Below the pieces are notes generated by a model. The model was not told the origin of the DNA. It made no database searches and saw only the letters and a program-made list of their open reading frames with translations. Source: Hypericum androsaemum (lineage: Eukaryota > Streptophyta > Magnoliopsida > Malpighiales > Hypericaceae). Taken from it: a DNA stretch of 64,000 nucleotides. The position numbers were made by a program, and so were the translations under genes. How positions within the stretch are numbered: position 1 is the first letter of the stretch; every line of letters begins with the position of its first letter. Positions 44,650-56,816 of the stretch are shown here, piece after piece. The stretch spans positions 3,975,501-4,039,500 of the forward strand of contig OZ023187.1 of the NCBI GenBank assembly GCA_963995505.1, read 5' to 3'.

Positions 44650-46807
44650 TGGTGGTCAAGAAACTTGAATAAGAGAACAACTTATTGGTCTAAGCAAAAG
44701 ACTATCAACTTATTATTTCAAATTTTGAGTTTGGCGATTTTAAGCATTGTATCCTAGTAGTTTGATCGCTTAACATTTTGTCATTGTACGATCCTTATCT
44801 CAAGACTCATATGGTAAAATGAAGCTCGGACAAATTACTTCAGCTTAATATGAATTATATGATGAGATGTTTGAGATCTCGCATACTTTGATTGTGCATG
44901 TTGTCGGAGTAAATTTGTGCAAGCATATTTGAAAGCCTACGCACATTAACAAAATTTGTAGAATTTGGGTTGATTAAATTTAATTCTAATGTGTTATTGT
45001 TAATTTTTTGTGTAAAATTTGAGTTTTGGAAACCTGTAGTTGGGACTCCAAAATTTACTTTATATTTTGACGTTTGTTTAATTGAACAAGTAAAACTTTA
45101 TTTATTTTAAAATAAATGTCAAAATAGTAAGTAAGTAATTAAACTTACTATTTATTACGCCATATAGTGTTCATAAGGGAAATTCTCCTAAGTAGATAAA
45201 AAATAATAGTCTATCTAAGAAGTCGCGCCAATTAGATAGGTATTATCTTAAGATTAAACTGTGAACATCTTTTGAGATAATATTCTGATTTAGCCCCATT
45301 CGTTTTGCTAGCTTGCATGAAGGAGATTTCTCGAGAGGACCAATTTCCCAATTGAATTTGTTTATCTACATCCTGATTTTGTTTTTGTTTTTGGTTTAGA
45401 ACTACTTGGTATCCGGTCCACTGGGCCGACTAATCTAAATTCGAGCCGGGTAGGACCTTTGAAAGGTGACAGAGCTCTCCTAACAAGTATTTAACACTGC
45501 TGCGTTTTCAAAGAATCGAACCCGAGACCTTGGTTAAGGTAGAATAACTCCCTCACTAGTTGATCCAAGTAGTTGTTGATTCATCATCCTGATTTTGTTG
45601 ACCTTGAATGTAAGCATTTTTGGTCGGGTACTTCTTTGTAGTTGGGTCGCCATGTGATCGGATCAATTTTGACGTTTGGTTGTGGTGCAATGAAATGTTA
45701 TATTTAAATCAATAGCACAACAACGACCATACCACTCAGCAATGTTTATCGTATTTGTGAAAGTGACATTATTTGTAGTCTTAGTTATTATCTTCCTTTT
45801 AACTATGTATTACAATCTTCCTACTTAATGAAAGGCTTGTAGACTACCTATTTAAAAAAAACAATAAGACAACAAACCATTGTCAATATGAAACTTCTAG
45901 TTTAAAGTAGAATCTTAATTGATACAATTTTATATGAATGTAAGGTGTATAATTGATTGATGAGTGGTATAAGAAGGTAGTCAAGTACAATAATAGTAAT
46001 ATCCAAGTAGAATAATTTTTTTATTTGTGTTAATTTGAACCGATACTAGTGTACCTCATAAACATAAGTTATCGTGCGATAAGTTGCACTGGATCATTCC
46101 CGTTTTTAAGTGTTCTAGAATATTTGGATAGTCTTCCAAGAAAGGAATTAAAATCTACGATTCATAAAAAAATGGAATTAAAATCTGCGTATCAGATTTA
46201 GCGGATATATTTATTCTTAAACAAGATAATAATAATGTAAACATTTTAAGTATATATCTATTTAAAGGTCTTCTTCTATGTAGTAGTCCATCAAGATAGT
46301 GTTGAAACTCTTGTGCTATTGTGGAGCCTAATATTATTGAGTTTATTTGCATTTAAACAAGGTCAAGCATTTACCTATGGCTCAAGGTACTTACTTCTTG
46401 CATTATTCATCTTCTTAATTTATGCAATAACAAAGATTATTAATTCAAATATTCTTTATAAAAGTATGATATATCAAGTTTGACACAAGCGCATATATAT
46501 TCTTGTTGGTTTAATTCAGTTAAGTTAGAAATCATTCGCGACTAGATCTAGACCTTCTTTAGTCTAGAAGGTTTTGATGACAAGTGATGCATGTTAAAAA
46601 AAGCGCATTAAACGCATAAAATTTTACTTATTTGTGTATTTGTAAAGATAAGACACGCTTGTCAAAGAGCAATTTATTTGATCCTAAACCTATATATAGT
46701 TTTTTCTCAATTGTTTATATTATTTAATTTGTAAATATATCCATCTAGTTTGTATTAAAATTCATGAAAATCCAGAGGTGCAATAATTAATTTCAGTTTT
46801 CTTTAAG
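44650..46807. other. ULT-cluster intergenic repeat (unit 1 downstream and unit 2 upstream)
   Basis: 45660-46805 repeats the 42590-43945 region in order, as expected for tandem units of about 2.9-3.1 kb. Apart from the SINE-like insertion, nothing else is seen. Confidence 0.65.
45392..45575 (-). repeat. SINE-like element, copy 1
   Basis: The minus strand holds GGTCTCGGGTTCGATTCTT, which fits a pol III B box (GGTTCGATTCY) from a tRNA-type head, followed by GTGTTAAATACTTGTTAGG and CACCTTTCAAAGGTCCTACC. A second, more diverged copy is at 56817-56990. A box and tail are unclear, so it is probably an old insertion. Confidence 0.5.
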
Positions 46808-47715
46808 ATGAGTATTAATAATCTAATCGCTCACATCATAGGTAATAACAATGGCAAGATTCTTTACCAAACGGAGCTCCACCCTACCTCGGCCACATTC
46901 ATGTACAACACCCTCCAAGGTATTGAAGGGTTGAGGAGAGAGCGAGACTTCGTAGAAATGAAGTGCGGATGCACCAGTAAAAGATATGGTGATTTCATTG
47001 GAGTCCTTCGAGTTTATACGAGCGGCAAGTTTGAGATCCAATGCTTGTGCAATGCAAGGTGCGACCAAGGTAAGCACCTCTAGATTTTCTCTTGGGTTAC
47101 AATATGATCACTTGGAACATATAACTAGTGTTGTGGTTTTTCACAGAGAAGATCACTCCTCCCGAGTTTGAGAAGCATGTGGAGCGGGAAGGGGGCAGCA
47201 AATGGTCACACCACATCTGGGTGATCATCGACAACGAGAAGGTGCCGGTGTGGAAGACCGAGCTCATGAAGTTCTACAAGCACAGCGCGAATGGCGCCGC
47301 TGTTCCCGCCAGGAGGACGTTCCACCGCGACGAGTTCATCAGGTGCTCCCGGTGCAAGAAAGAGAGGAGGTTCCGTCTGCGGATCGAGGAGGAGTGCAGG
47401 GTGTACCATGATGCCCTGGCAAACAAGAGGTGGAAGTGTGCTGATAGCCCTTATGAGAAGTACGTCACCTTGATTCTGCATTTATACTCTCTATAACTAG
47501 CATCAAGTTTTAAAGCATTTTTCTACTGTGTTGATCCCAGGCTGACCTGCAAAAGCGCGGAAGAGCGTGAGAGCCGGAAGAAGAACAAAGGCTGCCCGAG
47601 CGAACCCACATGTGAAGGTTGCACGTCATGCGTTTGTTTCGGGTGCTTCAAGTGCAGATTCCTTGACTGCAACTGCCGCACCTGCTTGGACTTTGTTCAG
47701 AATGCAGACCCTTGA
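46808..47715 (+). CDS. ULTRAPETALA-like developmental regulator (SAND-type domain)
   Basis: Exons 46808-47069, 47147-47459 and 47541-47715 join to 249 aa, near the 230-240 aa of ULT1/ULT2. The N-terminal half has the ULT core (ERDFVEMKCGCTSKRYGDFI, VLRVYTSGKFEIQCLCNARC), then the SAND-like part (TPPEFEKHVERE, KWSHHIWVIIDNEKVPVWKT). The C-terminal half is the Cys-rich B-box-like region (CSRCKKERRFRL, CEGCTSCVCFGCFKCRF, CRTCLDFV). In Arabidopsis ULT1 is a trithorax-type factor that limits floral meristem size by countering Polycomb repression of AGAMOUS. The sequence is clearly diverged from ULT1/2 at the N-terminus (starts MSINNLIAHI). The start is the first ATG after stops. It is the only complete copy of this cluster. 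Confidence 0.9.
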
Positions 47716-47876
47716 TGTTTTTTAGGCTTCCCCGTCTGCTTTGGCGGCGGCGTCGTGGTCAAAGAACTTGAATAAAAGACGTCATTATTTCTGCTTTTCG
47801 TATGTTTTCTGAGTCCAGATAGTCTTCTGATCGGTTGTAGCTACTGTGGTTGAATAAAATACTAAAGTAAATCTAC

Positions 47877-47905
47877 TAATAGGAATAGGAATAGGAATAG
47901 GAAAC
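47877..47905. repeat. Hexamer repeat AATAGG
   Basis: Four copies of AATAGG lie just after the end of the near-identical ULT segment and before the PLP-enzyme pseudogene, close to a duplication junction. Confidence 0.75.
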
Positions 47906-47949
47906 GATAATAATGAGACTCCTGATAATAAGAAACTAATATGATACGT

Positions 47950-49837
47950 AACAGCCTACCACAACAGGAGGTTCGATGCTTTCAACAAACTCGCCATAGC
48001 AATTGTCCACCATGACCAAGCAGTCGGGATTCTGCTTCTGCAAATGTGTAGAGCGGGTCACCGCAAGGGCGAATGCAAGTGCTGAGGGGATAATTTTGTT
48101 GGGACTACCTTGATCATTTGTATGGCTCTCCCTATATCGTTGACGCTTAGGCTTTTACCCCACGAATAACCACATGACCTATGCACAAGTGCACATCTGG
48201 TCCGAGGCTTTACAGCGGTAGACAGTGCATCCCAGTTGAGTCCACCATCTTCAGCAAGCTGCAACGGTGACAACGTTGAGATACAACGATAGTCTCGCAA
48301 AAAGGCAAAATCATTCATTAGCTAAGCTACACTTACAGGAACTTCACGATACTCGATCCCAAAGTCTTTCAGTGAACCAAGTCGACCAGAGTCCCTTTTT
48401 CCAATAACTTCTTCAAGGGTGTCATAAGGAGCACCAGCAACTGCCAAAAGCTGACAATTTTATCAATAGAAACCCTCTTCATGAACAAAAGGAAACAGAA
48501 GATAAGTAAACGAAGAACACAGCTCACCTCGTCCCGCGGCCTCAGAAAAGCAAATAAAGCGCATGTGATGGCATGAGTTCCTGAGAAGAACTGAAAGCAA
48601 ATGGGCGGAGGGGACAATTAGCACGATATTTAGTCTTGAAGATTTGAAGATGGTTTCTCTTCCTATAAGTAAAACACAGCCAACGAAATATAATGGGCAC
48701 ACCTGTGAGCGAACAATAGCAGATTCAGCTCCAACGATCTCTGCAAAAGCTCAGTCTAATGCTTCACGCCCTCCATCTTCGTCATGGCCATAGCCCGTGG
48801 ATCCTGCAAAATGCTGATTAAGAGCATAATAATGAAATCAACTATCCAAAATACAGCAACTGGACAGAGAATTTCAGTTCATCTACTATTAGAAAGATAA
48901 AAGGCATAAGCACATTATTGCACCCACACTTCTTTCCTTAAACCCCCTAAAAGGAGCTTGCACCTAACATGTGTGTGTTCGTGTACACGCGCATGCACCA
49001 AAATCGACATTTGAAAGCAATAAGCGCGGATTCCAGCCCGACATAGACCAACATACATGGGACCCAACACGATTGTTCTGAAAAGCTTTAAGAACACGAG
49101 AGGTATTGCGAGCCACCAAGTTATCCACAGCCCTGAACTCTTTGTACAAAGAATCCACCGCTTTCAAAACCTGCTCGTCAAGAAAAACCCAAATCAAGTT
49201 TCCATCTTTCGCCAAACATACGATAGAATCCGCTTCTACATTATGCATCAAGCACCAACACAGGGAACCAAAATGCGCACGGAAATTCTACAAACGCATC
49301 ATAATTCAGTTACATCACAAGAAATATGTTCTCATACCGCAATCTTGAACATTGGAGACGAAAGCTGCAAAGTTTTTATTAGTTCTTGTTAAATGGTCAT
49401 CAATTCGCAACCTCGGATAATAGAGGGGGCCTGTGAAAGTACTATAGATTAGTACAGAGGTCGGGATTGAAAGTACACCGTGATTACAGTTGACAGAGTT
49501 TGAACCCAACCCAGCCTCTTGAATCAAAGAAGCGAAATTCAGCGCGGAATTCAGACACTACCACGTCGACCCAGAAACAAAAACAGATCAAACAACAAGA
49601 TTCAACAACTGGGTTTCTCATAAAAAAAACCCAACAAGATTGAAAATTCACCAAATCCTACACAAGAAAAACAACAAAGACCAAATAGGGTTTGGTAGTT
49701 TCTATTACCTCCGGTAAGAAAGGGTGGTCTTCCGGGGAAACCGAGAGTTGCGAGCTTGCACGAATTCGGACATCGGGAATGTAAGCGTGTCTGGGATAAC
49801 ACGCACGAGGAGCGGTGCCGCTGGATAAGCACCACAT
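47950..49837 (-). pseudogene. Truncated copy of the PLP-enzyme gene (exons 1-7 only)
   Basis: Exons 1 to 7 and their introns match the intact gene at 39192-41051 (start ATG at 49837, MWCLSSGTAPRACYPRHAYI). The copy ends inside intron 7/exon 7 at about 47950, so the part with the PLP lysine and the C-terminus (exons 8-12) is absent. Exon 3 has an in-frame TGA at 48751-48753, where the intact gene has CGA in the ALDRAF segment. The upstream flank to about 49957 also matches that of the intact gene. It is a segmental duplicate, since introns are kept. Confidence 0.9.
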
Positions 49838-49957
49838 TGCTTCTTCTCTTCTTTGAATCTTATATTTTCTCTGTTTTCCTTCTTTATCATGTTTCCTCGT
49901 CTGTGGCCAAATAGATAAAACTGTTATTGTTTGTTTAATCGAAAGATATTGAATTCG

Positions 49958-50685
49958 AGTGTTGTGGTTTTTCACAGAGAAGATCACTCCTCCCGAGTTT
50001 GAGAAGCATGTGGAGCGGGAAGGGGGCAGCAAATGGTCACACCACATCTGGGTGATCATCGACAACGAGAAGGTGCCGGTGTGGAAGACCGAGCTCATGA
50101 AGTTCTACAAGCACAGCGCGAATGGCGCCGCTGTTCCCGCCAGGAGGACGTTCCACCGCGACGAGTTCATCAGGTGCTCCCGGTGCAAGAAAGAGAGGAG
50201 GTTCCGTCTGCGGATCGAGGAGGAGTGCAGGGTGTACCATGATGCCCTGGCAAACAAGAGGTGGAAGTGTGCTGATAGCCCTTATGAGAAGTACGTCACC
50301 TTGATTCTGCATTTATACTCTCTATAACTAGCATCAAGTTTTAAAGCATTTTTCTACTGTGTTGATCCCAGGCTGACCTGCAAAAGCGCGGAAGAGCGTG
50401 AGAGCCGGAAGAAGAACAAAGGCTGCCCGAGCGAACCCACATGTGAAGGTTGCACGTCATGCGTTTGTTTCGGGTGCTTCAAGTGCAGATTCCTTGACTG
50501 CAACTGCCGCACCTGCTTGGACTTTGTTCAGAATGCAGACCCTTGATGTTTTTTAGGCTTCCCCGTCTGCTTTGGCGGCGGCGTCGTGGTCAAAGAACTT
50601 GAATAAAAGACGTCATTATTTCTGCTTTTCGTATGTTTTCTGAGTCCAGATAGTCTTCTGATAGGTTGTAGCTACTGTGGTTGTT
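49958..50685 (+). repeat. Near-identical 0.73-kb duplicate of ULT exons 2-3 and 3' flank
   Basis: 49958-50685 repeats 47127-47854 at an offset of 2831 bp, with as little as one mismatch that I could find (GATCGG to GATAGG near the end). The left junction lies between PLP-pseudogene upstream sequence (GAATTCGAG) and the last bases of ULT intron 1. Confidence 0.88.
49978..50546 (+). pseudogene. ULTRAPETALA-like copy 3, lacks exon 1
   Basis: Exon 2 (49978-50290) and exon 3 (50372-50546) encode exactly the same residues as the intact copy, from EKITPPEFEKH to FVQNADP. Exon 1, with the first half of the SAND-type domain and the start codon, is missing: intron 1 of the gene is joined to upstream DNA of the PLP-enzyme pseudogene. 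An upstream in-frame ATG from intron sequence does give a 122-codon frame, but it stops in intron 2 unless spliced. Expression as a fragment is possible but unsupported. Confidence 0.85.
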
Positions 50686-50689
50686 TCAA

Positions 50690-51477
50690 AACTTCTCGTC
50701 CCGTTTACTTCGGAACAATAGTTGCTTTGTTTTTGCCATCATGGTAATACAAATTTATTGTTGTTATTCATTCACCATGAAGAGACAAGCCGCTGCTCGC
50801 TGCTTGATATTCTTCCCGTGCTTCTTCAACCATACATACGTGCTTGTTTGCTCATGAAGCGTTAGCATCAAGCGATGAAGATACCCGATTCATCGAAGAG
50901 TAGTACCGTGCAAACAGATTCTGCAAAACATCGAACATCAACATTTCGTAAATTGGACTTTCAAGAAAACAAAAAAAAAACGAACATTCGAACCACATCG
51001 AGTTCACATGTGAAGAAATGAAGACTGCAATTGTTAAAATTGGTACCTGATTAATGGCTGCAAGATGGTGGATGGAATATCTATCTCTTTACACTAAAAC
51101 TAACCAGCTCCGAATCCCCTGCAAGATCAGAGAGGAGAAAAACTACCCACAGACATGAGAGGTATTTGCAAAGACATGAGAAGTAAGATTTACCCATCTC
51201 GAACACCCCTCAACTTCACACAGATAGATCTTTATACATTCAGTTGGGCATGGTTAAACAGAAAAATCTTTCTTGTATACGAACAATTCGTCACCGCCTT
51301 CATCATTCAAGGTCAAGAATTAATTCCTTGGGGGAAAGAAGTGCCTATCCACATCTTTTACAAAACTGAGAATCTATGTCATAAGTGGCACACTGTGCTC
51401 CTGATTCTATCTAGCTAATGAGTACATGCCTAAAGAATCCAAGATAATTTTCACCTTAAGCATTAGAAGCACCAGCT
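50690..51477. other. Intergenic stretch before the LDL2-like gene
   Basis: No gene, repeat or RNA recognised. The right part is probably 3' leader of the minus-strand demethylase gene. Confidence 0.6.
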
Positions 51478-53860
51478 TCAGTATACAGTACTCTGTTGTC
51501 CATAGGTTTTCTGGCTTCTGCTCTTCCCTCTCCGCGCATTTCTGATAACACTAATCAAGCAGGCATTCATACTTGCAAAAGCATCAGGCCCCATCAACTT
51601 AAGGCCAAGATTCTTAATAAAGGATAGTAGTTTAACTTCTCCCTCGTCATCTGTCACCATCCGAAGCTCATGAACCTGCCGACCAGATAACACTGCATAA
51701 AGTTGCAGTGGTTGAGCATGTTGATAGCTGCTTGTTGATTCCATTGCTAGATCTTCTCCAGAACCCTCGAAAGTGGCTCTTAGAATCCCCAACGAATTGG
51801 GATCTTCCACCAAAGGATTATACACGTACGAAAAGTTCCCAAATTCTATATCGGGCCTTCTAAATACCTCGGCTAATATATCATTCCCTTGTCCGACGTT
51901 CCTTTGAACAGGCTTTCGGGAACTATGTCTGCTCTCCCTGCTGGTTCTTACAATGTTTGAAGCTTCTCTCAAGCCACTCAAGAAAGCCCCATGCATGGTA
52001 GCAGGATACTGCCTTGTTGTAGCCTCACCGGCAAAAAAGAGCCGGCCCCCAACATTTTCTGCAAGTATATCATAATCGTGGCCAGAAGACTGTACCCTTA
52101 CATGAGAATAGGAACCGTAACTAAAGCAATCACTACCCCATCTAGTACATATTGATTGAACTGGATCGGGCACATCAATGCCTTTTGGATAGTATATACC
52201 TACCAATAGATGCAGACATGACCTCTTGTTAGCAAAACTTGGCAGGCACATTAAAATTAATTAAACTGAGACGCGGAGATTTAATTAGAGCAGAAAAAAC
52301 TCAAACTGATGGGACTAAGATCTTACTTCTGAGAACGTTCAGAGCACGATGCAGTAATTCACACGGATCAGCTTGTTCAAAAAGTTGAGCAGCTTCTCCT
52401 GCCACTAGAGCCACAAGTGCTGGACCTCCAGAAACAGTATGGTAGCCATAGAACAAGAAGAATTCTCCACGGTCATTGCTACGCTCATTCAGGCAGCCAA
52501 AGGTGTCCAGCTCCTCACCCCAGAAACAATAAGGGAAAACCATGGCTACTTTGTTAAGCAGCCCAAAGCCTAACTTGTCTATTGCCGCAAGCTTCCGTTT
52601 GGGTAACTCCGGTTCAAATTTGATGCTCCTCTTCTTCAAAACTCCAAGAGGAACGGTGCAGAGAACTGTATCTGCCTGAAACACTTGATCACCAGCAACC
52701 ACTGAAACTCCCTCGCTACTATATTGGATAGATGTCACGGCTTTCCCGTAGAATATGGGGACCCCTTGGCACAATGCTTTTACCAATCCCCAGTTACCTC
52801 CAGCTAGAAAGCAGTGATCTCCACTCATCTCATAAGGATCGTCCTGATCCCAATGTGCAGCAGATAATTCTGAGAGGCACCCGGCATTAGCATACTCCAA
52901 ATTAGCAAGATGCCAATTGAGCAATTGCCGCTCCTCAACAGTTCTAGCTACTGCGTACAACTGCCTGAGTTTCTCGAGAACTAAACCGAGGGAAGTGTTG
53001 CTTGTAAATCCATCCATTATCATCCTCAGCTCCATAACTTTGTCAAGCAACTTGTTAAAAACAAACTCGATACTATAATCCATCTCCTTATCAACAGGAT
53101 CCCCATCCGGTTTGTACAAAGGGCAATTATCTCTTACCTTATGCAATGGAATAGAAAGTTGCCGTGCTAAGACACCCAGTGGATTAGCATGAATCCCAGT
53201 AATGACACTGCCACCGAGGTCCACAGCAGCAAAATGGCCATCGTAACCCATTTTTTGAGTATACACTCTTCCACCAGGACGGTTCCTGCCTTCTAGAACC
53301 ACCACCTTAAATCCAAATGACAAAAGTTGCCTTGCAGCTGCTAAACCAGCAAGCCCAGCACCAACTATTATTACCGAACCATCACTCGCAGATTCTGATA
53401 TAGGCAGCGGGATCGGTGATATGACTCCAAAGTTAATATAACCATTGTAGAGAAGAAAATCATATGCAGAAGATATCAGATGCTCGTACTCGTTCCTCAC
53501 AGTTTCTTTGATCTGCCCCTTCGACAACCACACTTGCACATTATCCCTCCACCTAGCAAGAATATGATTCCTCACAACAATATAATCATTCTGTTCCTTC
53601 CCACCGAATTCACCGACAACCCCCGCTTTAATCTCCTCCTCGAGTAAAGCATCAATCGGAAACCCGAGAGATATCGCAATCATCGCCTCGGTTTCTGTCT
53701 CTTTCTCCAACTCTTCCCTCGTCCTATTCTTCTTCTTCAAAGCACCACCCAGTTGCTTCTCTATCAACTCATCCATCAAACTCTCGTTGTAATTTAACAC
53801 GCCCGCCTTCCTCCTCAACGACCTCTTCGCGGACGAACCAACCCCCTCGAGAGTTCCCAT
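51478..53860 (-). CDS. LDL2: Lysine-specific histone demethylase 1 homolog, LDL2 type
   Basis: Two exons (52327-53860 and 51478-52199, GT-AG intron) give 751 aa, against about 746 in Arabidopsis LDL2. The N-terminus carries the LDL2 signature NYNESLMDELIEKQLGG, then a SWIRM domain (about 55-150, including YIVVRNHILARWR and AYDFLLYNGYINFG). The FAD-binding amine oxidase follows with VIIVGAGLAGLAAARQL (GxGxxG at 167-172) and RPGGRVYT. Near the end are RLFFAGEATTRQYPATMHGA and the flavin-site segment. LDL proteins remove mono- and dimethyl groups from H3K4, and in Arabidopsis help repress FLC and shape gene-body chromatin. The start was set at the ATG at 53860. An in-frame TTG nine bases upstream is not a start. 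The C-terminal extension after about residue 640 is also as in LDL2. Confidence 0.94.
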
Positions 53861-55412
53861 TACGCGCAAGCAGCAGCAGCAACCAACTCCTCTTCAATCA
53901 AAAATCACCCACCTCCTTTTCAATTCAACAAACCAGACCAAACTAAAACAGACACCGAAGAATCACATGCTTAGTAAAGGCAAGCACACATTTCCCATTA
54001 AGTTCCACTAATTGCTAATTAAGAAACAACATATTCTCTCTTCAAAAAAATAAAAAAAATTAGCAAACAACCAGTAAACTCTCAACAATGGTCAACTTAT
54101 AATTTCAACGGCGTCTCAGAAAATTGAAATTCAATCAAAAAAAGAGGGACCCAGTTGGATAAATATGTTACACTAACCTTTTTTGTTCTGTTCCAAGTAG
54201 GATCGCGGGTTTTGGGGCTCTAGGGTTCTTGAAATTGATTCAATTGGGGGTAATTTTCCGATTAGGGCTTCCTTTTCTTGGCAGCGACTCGACTCCAGAG
54301 ATGGGCCTGCTCATCTCTTTCTTGGAAATGGGCCTTTTAGTAAATAGATTTTACGAATTAAAACCAAAACTATACTATATAATTTCTAAAAAGTTTAAAG
54401 TTACAAGTGTCTTGACACAAAACTGTTATCTTGTATTTTTGAACTTTTTGACATAGGTTTAATCTCAATAATATACCCACTGATCTCAATTACTTAAATT
54501 ATCTCACGTATTATATCACGTCGTTAATTTTATTTGCGTCTCGTCTAGTGTGACTTCAAAAGATGGGACAAGCTGAACAACAATAATGTTATATGCCAAA
54601 AAGATATATGGCACAAGGGTTATAATAATTGGCAGAAGAATAATTGTTGATTTGCAACAACAACAAAATCGTTATTGTTGAATATTATCTGCCTACAGTG
54701 AACAAAATTATTTTTTTAGAAATTAATTTTCGACCATGTGATATAGGTTATGTTTCCAATGCCCGGGTGTAACTTTGGGTAAAAATTAACTTCTTAGAAA
54801 AATAACGTTATCACAACTACAAGATTGGCATTGGAAACAGCAACAATAATGTTATCTCATCTGAACTCCTCAATTTTTTTTTTGTGTAGTCGGTAGAAAC
54901 GTTAACCTAATAACGGTAAAAGCCATAGGAAACCTAACAATTTATTATTCCGGTAAACAGAGCTTCGTGTCTGCATCCCGAATTTGGACACGTGAATATG
55001 AAATGTTTTTAGTAATAAGAAATTTGGATTCACTAATAAAGTTTTGACTTTAATTTTTAAAAATACAAAAGACACTGTTAGACAAGACATCCTTAAATAG
55101 GGTTTAATATCATGTAATATTCAATTTAAGATATGTTAAAAAATTGATAAAAGAACTCTAAGATTTTTTTTATTTGGTAAACAAAAGAGTTTCAAAGTTA
55201 ATTGAGCTAAGTCAAATTTCAAAACGAATGACCTGCTATAAAATTTTCCAAGTTATTTGTTCAAAATACATTAAAAAATACTAATGTTGGTCCATAAATA
55301 CGGTTCATAACTCAGGGCATTACATATAAAAAAACAACACACCCATTATTTATCTCGCGGTGGAGAGTACAGACCAAAACGATGATAGGAAAGTCAACAC
55401 CTAATCAACACA
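53861..55412. other. Intergenic AT-rich stretch
   Basis: No gene recognised. Near 54745-54830 the words TTTCCAATGCC and GGCATTGGAAAC form a weak inverted pair that might be a small foldback remnant. Confidence 0.5.
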
Positions 55413-56673
55413 TCAAGCGTTGGTCAACAGATAATTCTCCATGAACTTGATTTGGGACTCAACAGAAGACTCCTTGTCCGCCATGATCTTCGCTTCCATT
55501 TCGGCGTTCCCGCACTCGTACTCTATCGTGACGTCGACGGCGATCTCCTGCTCGCCGGTCGGAGTCAGCTGGAAAGTTGTCCGGTAGAGAGAGAAGCCGA
55601 GGCTGAGGTACATCCCTTCGACCAGCTCCACCGTGATCCGGTGGATTGACTCGTCGAATTCTGTCACCTTTTGCTTTTGGTACGGCACCGGCAGATCTGT
55701 GAGTAAATAAATTGGCAATTTCGAGAGAGTTGGTTAAATAACTTATATAATTATTCAATGAATTTTACCATTTTAAAAAAATTTATCTACTTTGAATTTG
55801 AATTTATTAGTTCAAATGATTGTCCATATAGTATAAAAATATCTATATCTATCCATAATAAATCAAATTGTCCTAGCTTTATTTTTGGAAATCTATTTTA
55901 TTTAGATAGAACTCTAACCTAATGACATAAGACATGTTAGAAAATTGAGGGTAGAGTTTAATTCTTGACTTACTAATTATTGTGCCAGCAACCATTCTAT
56001 CCTAAACTTTGTTCGGGGCATATTCCCTACTTATTTTTAAAAATATTTTATTATCAAAACGGTACTTGACCGATTACCTCTTTTGCTGATTAAAACTAAA
56101 CCTATAAGTCCTCTGCTTTATGCTAATCAAAAAATAAACGATATATGTTGCATCGATTTGTTTTTTTATATAAGTAAATTATATTTATCAAGAAAAAATT
56201 ACCAAAATAATAAATAATTATATTTGCTATTTTAATCTCTTCGTAAGCACATATCACCTTAAAAAACGTGATAATACATCGATCTGTTTGAGTGCAAAAT
56301 TTACGATGGTGACCCCTAAAATTCCTGCTCATCATCGATCTAACCCAAGATCAACAGCAAAGTTTCAGACTGATTGAAGTCAAAAACATATTCAGAAAGC
56401 AGCAAAATGGGCTTCTTTCATTTTATTTAGTCAACAAATAACAGCAAAAATTAGAAATCCCATTTATTTCTGGCGAAGATAGATCGAAAAATTACCTAAT
56501 TTAAAGTCGAAACGATAAACAGAACCAACCCCGCCATCGCCTTCAAGGGCAACATCCTTGACCAAACCAGGGGCCAATTTAGGAATCAAAAACTGCAAAT
56601 CTTTGGTGAGAGTCCTCCATGCGAGGTCAACGTTCACCCCTGCTCTTGTCTGGATCTTCACTTCCTTCTTCAT
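55413..56673 (-). CDS. Bet v 1/MLP-like protein, resembling phytohormone-binding protein
   Basis: Exons 56496-56673 and 55413-55696 join in frame to 153 aa, the standard size of PR-10/major latex protein folds. Exon 1 reads MKKEVKIQTRAGVNVDLAWR..KLAPGLVKDV..EGDGGVGSVYRFDF, which includes the family's Gly-rich loop (GDGGVGS). Exon 2 has KVTEFDESIHRITVELVEG and a C-terminal helix (ESQIKFMENYLL). The single intron sits after the Gly-loop strand, as is typical of the family. Bet v 1 folds form a hydrophobic cavity that binds small ligands. Members with the VEIKTQAG-type start resemble cytokinin/gibberellin-binding forms, but the ligand here is inference. The start at 56673 was preferred over the in-frame ATG at 56715 because family members begin near KKEVKIQT. 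Confidence 0.88.
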
Positions 56674-56816
56674 GGCTGTTGTGACCTGTTTGGGAGAGAC
56701 GGATTTAGGATACAAAGGAGAGAGAGGTGGAGGACTATTTATTTACAGGATTTTGGGCCGTCCAGGTTTGACCCAGGAGGCATTCATGACCATTGACTTG
56801 GACTTGTCCACTATAG

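Noticed and set aside
44377..44680. Minus-strand frames opposite ULT-like exon 2
   Set aside because: Shadows of the real + strand exon. The same shadow recurs opposite the other ULT copies.
53867..53869. TTG as the start of the LDL2-like protein
   Set aside because: A normal ATG lies nine bases downstream at 53860 and agrees with the family N-terminus.
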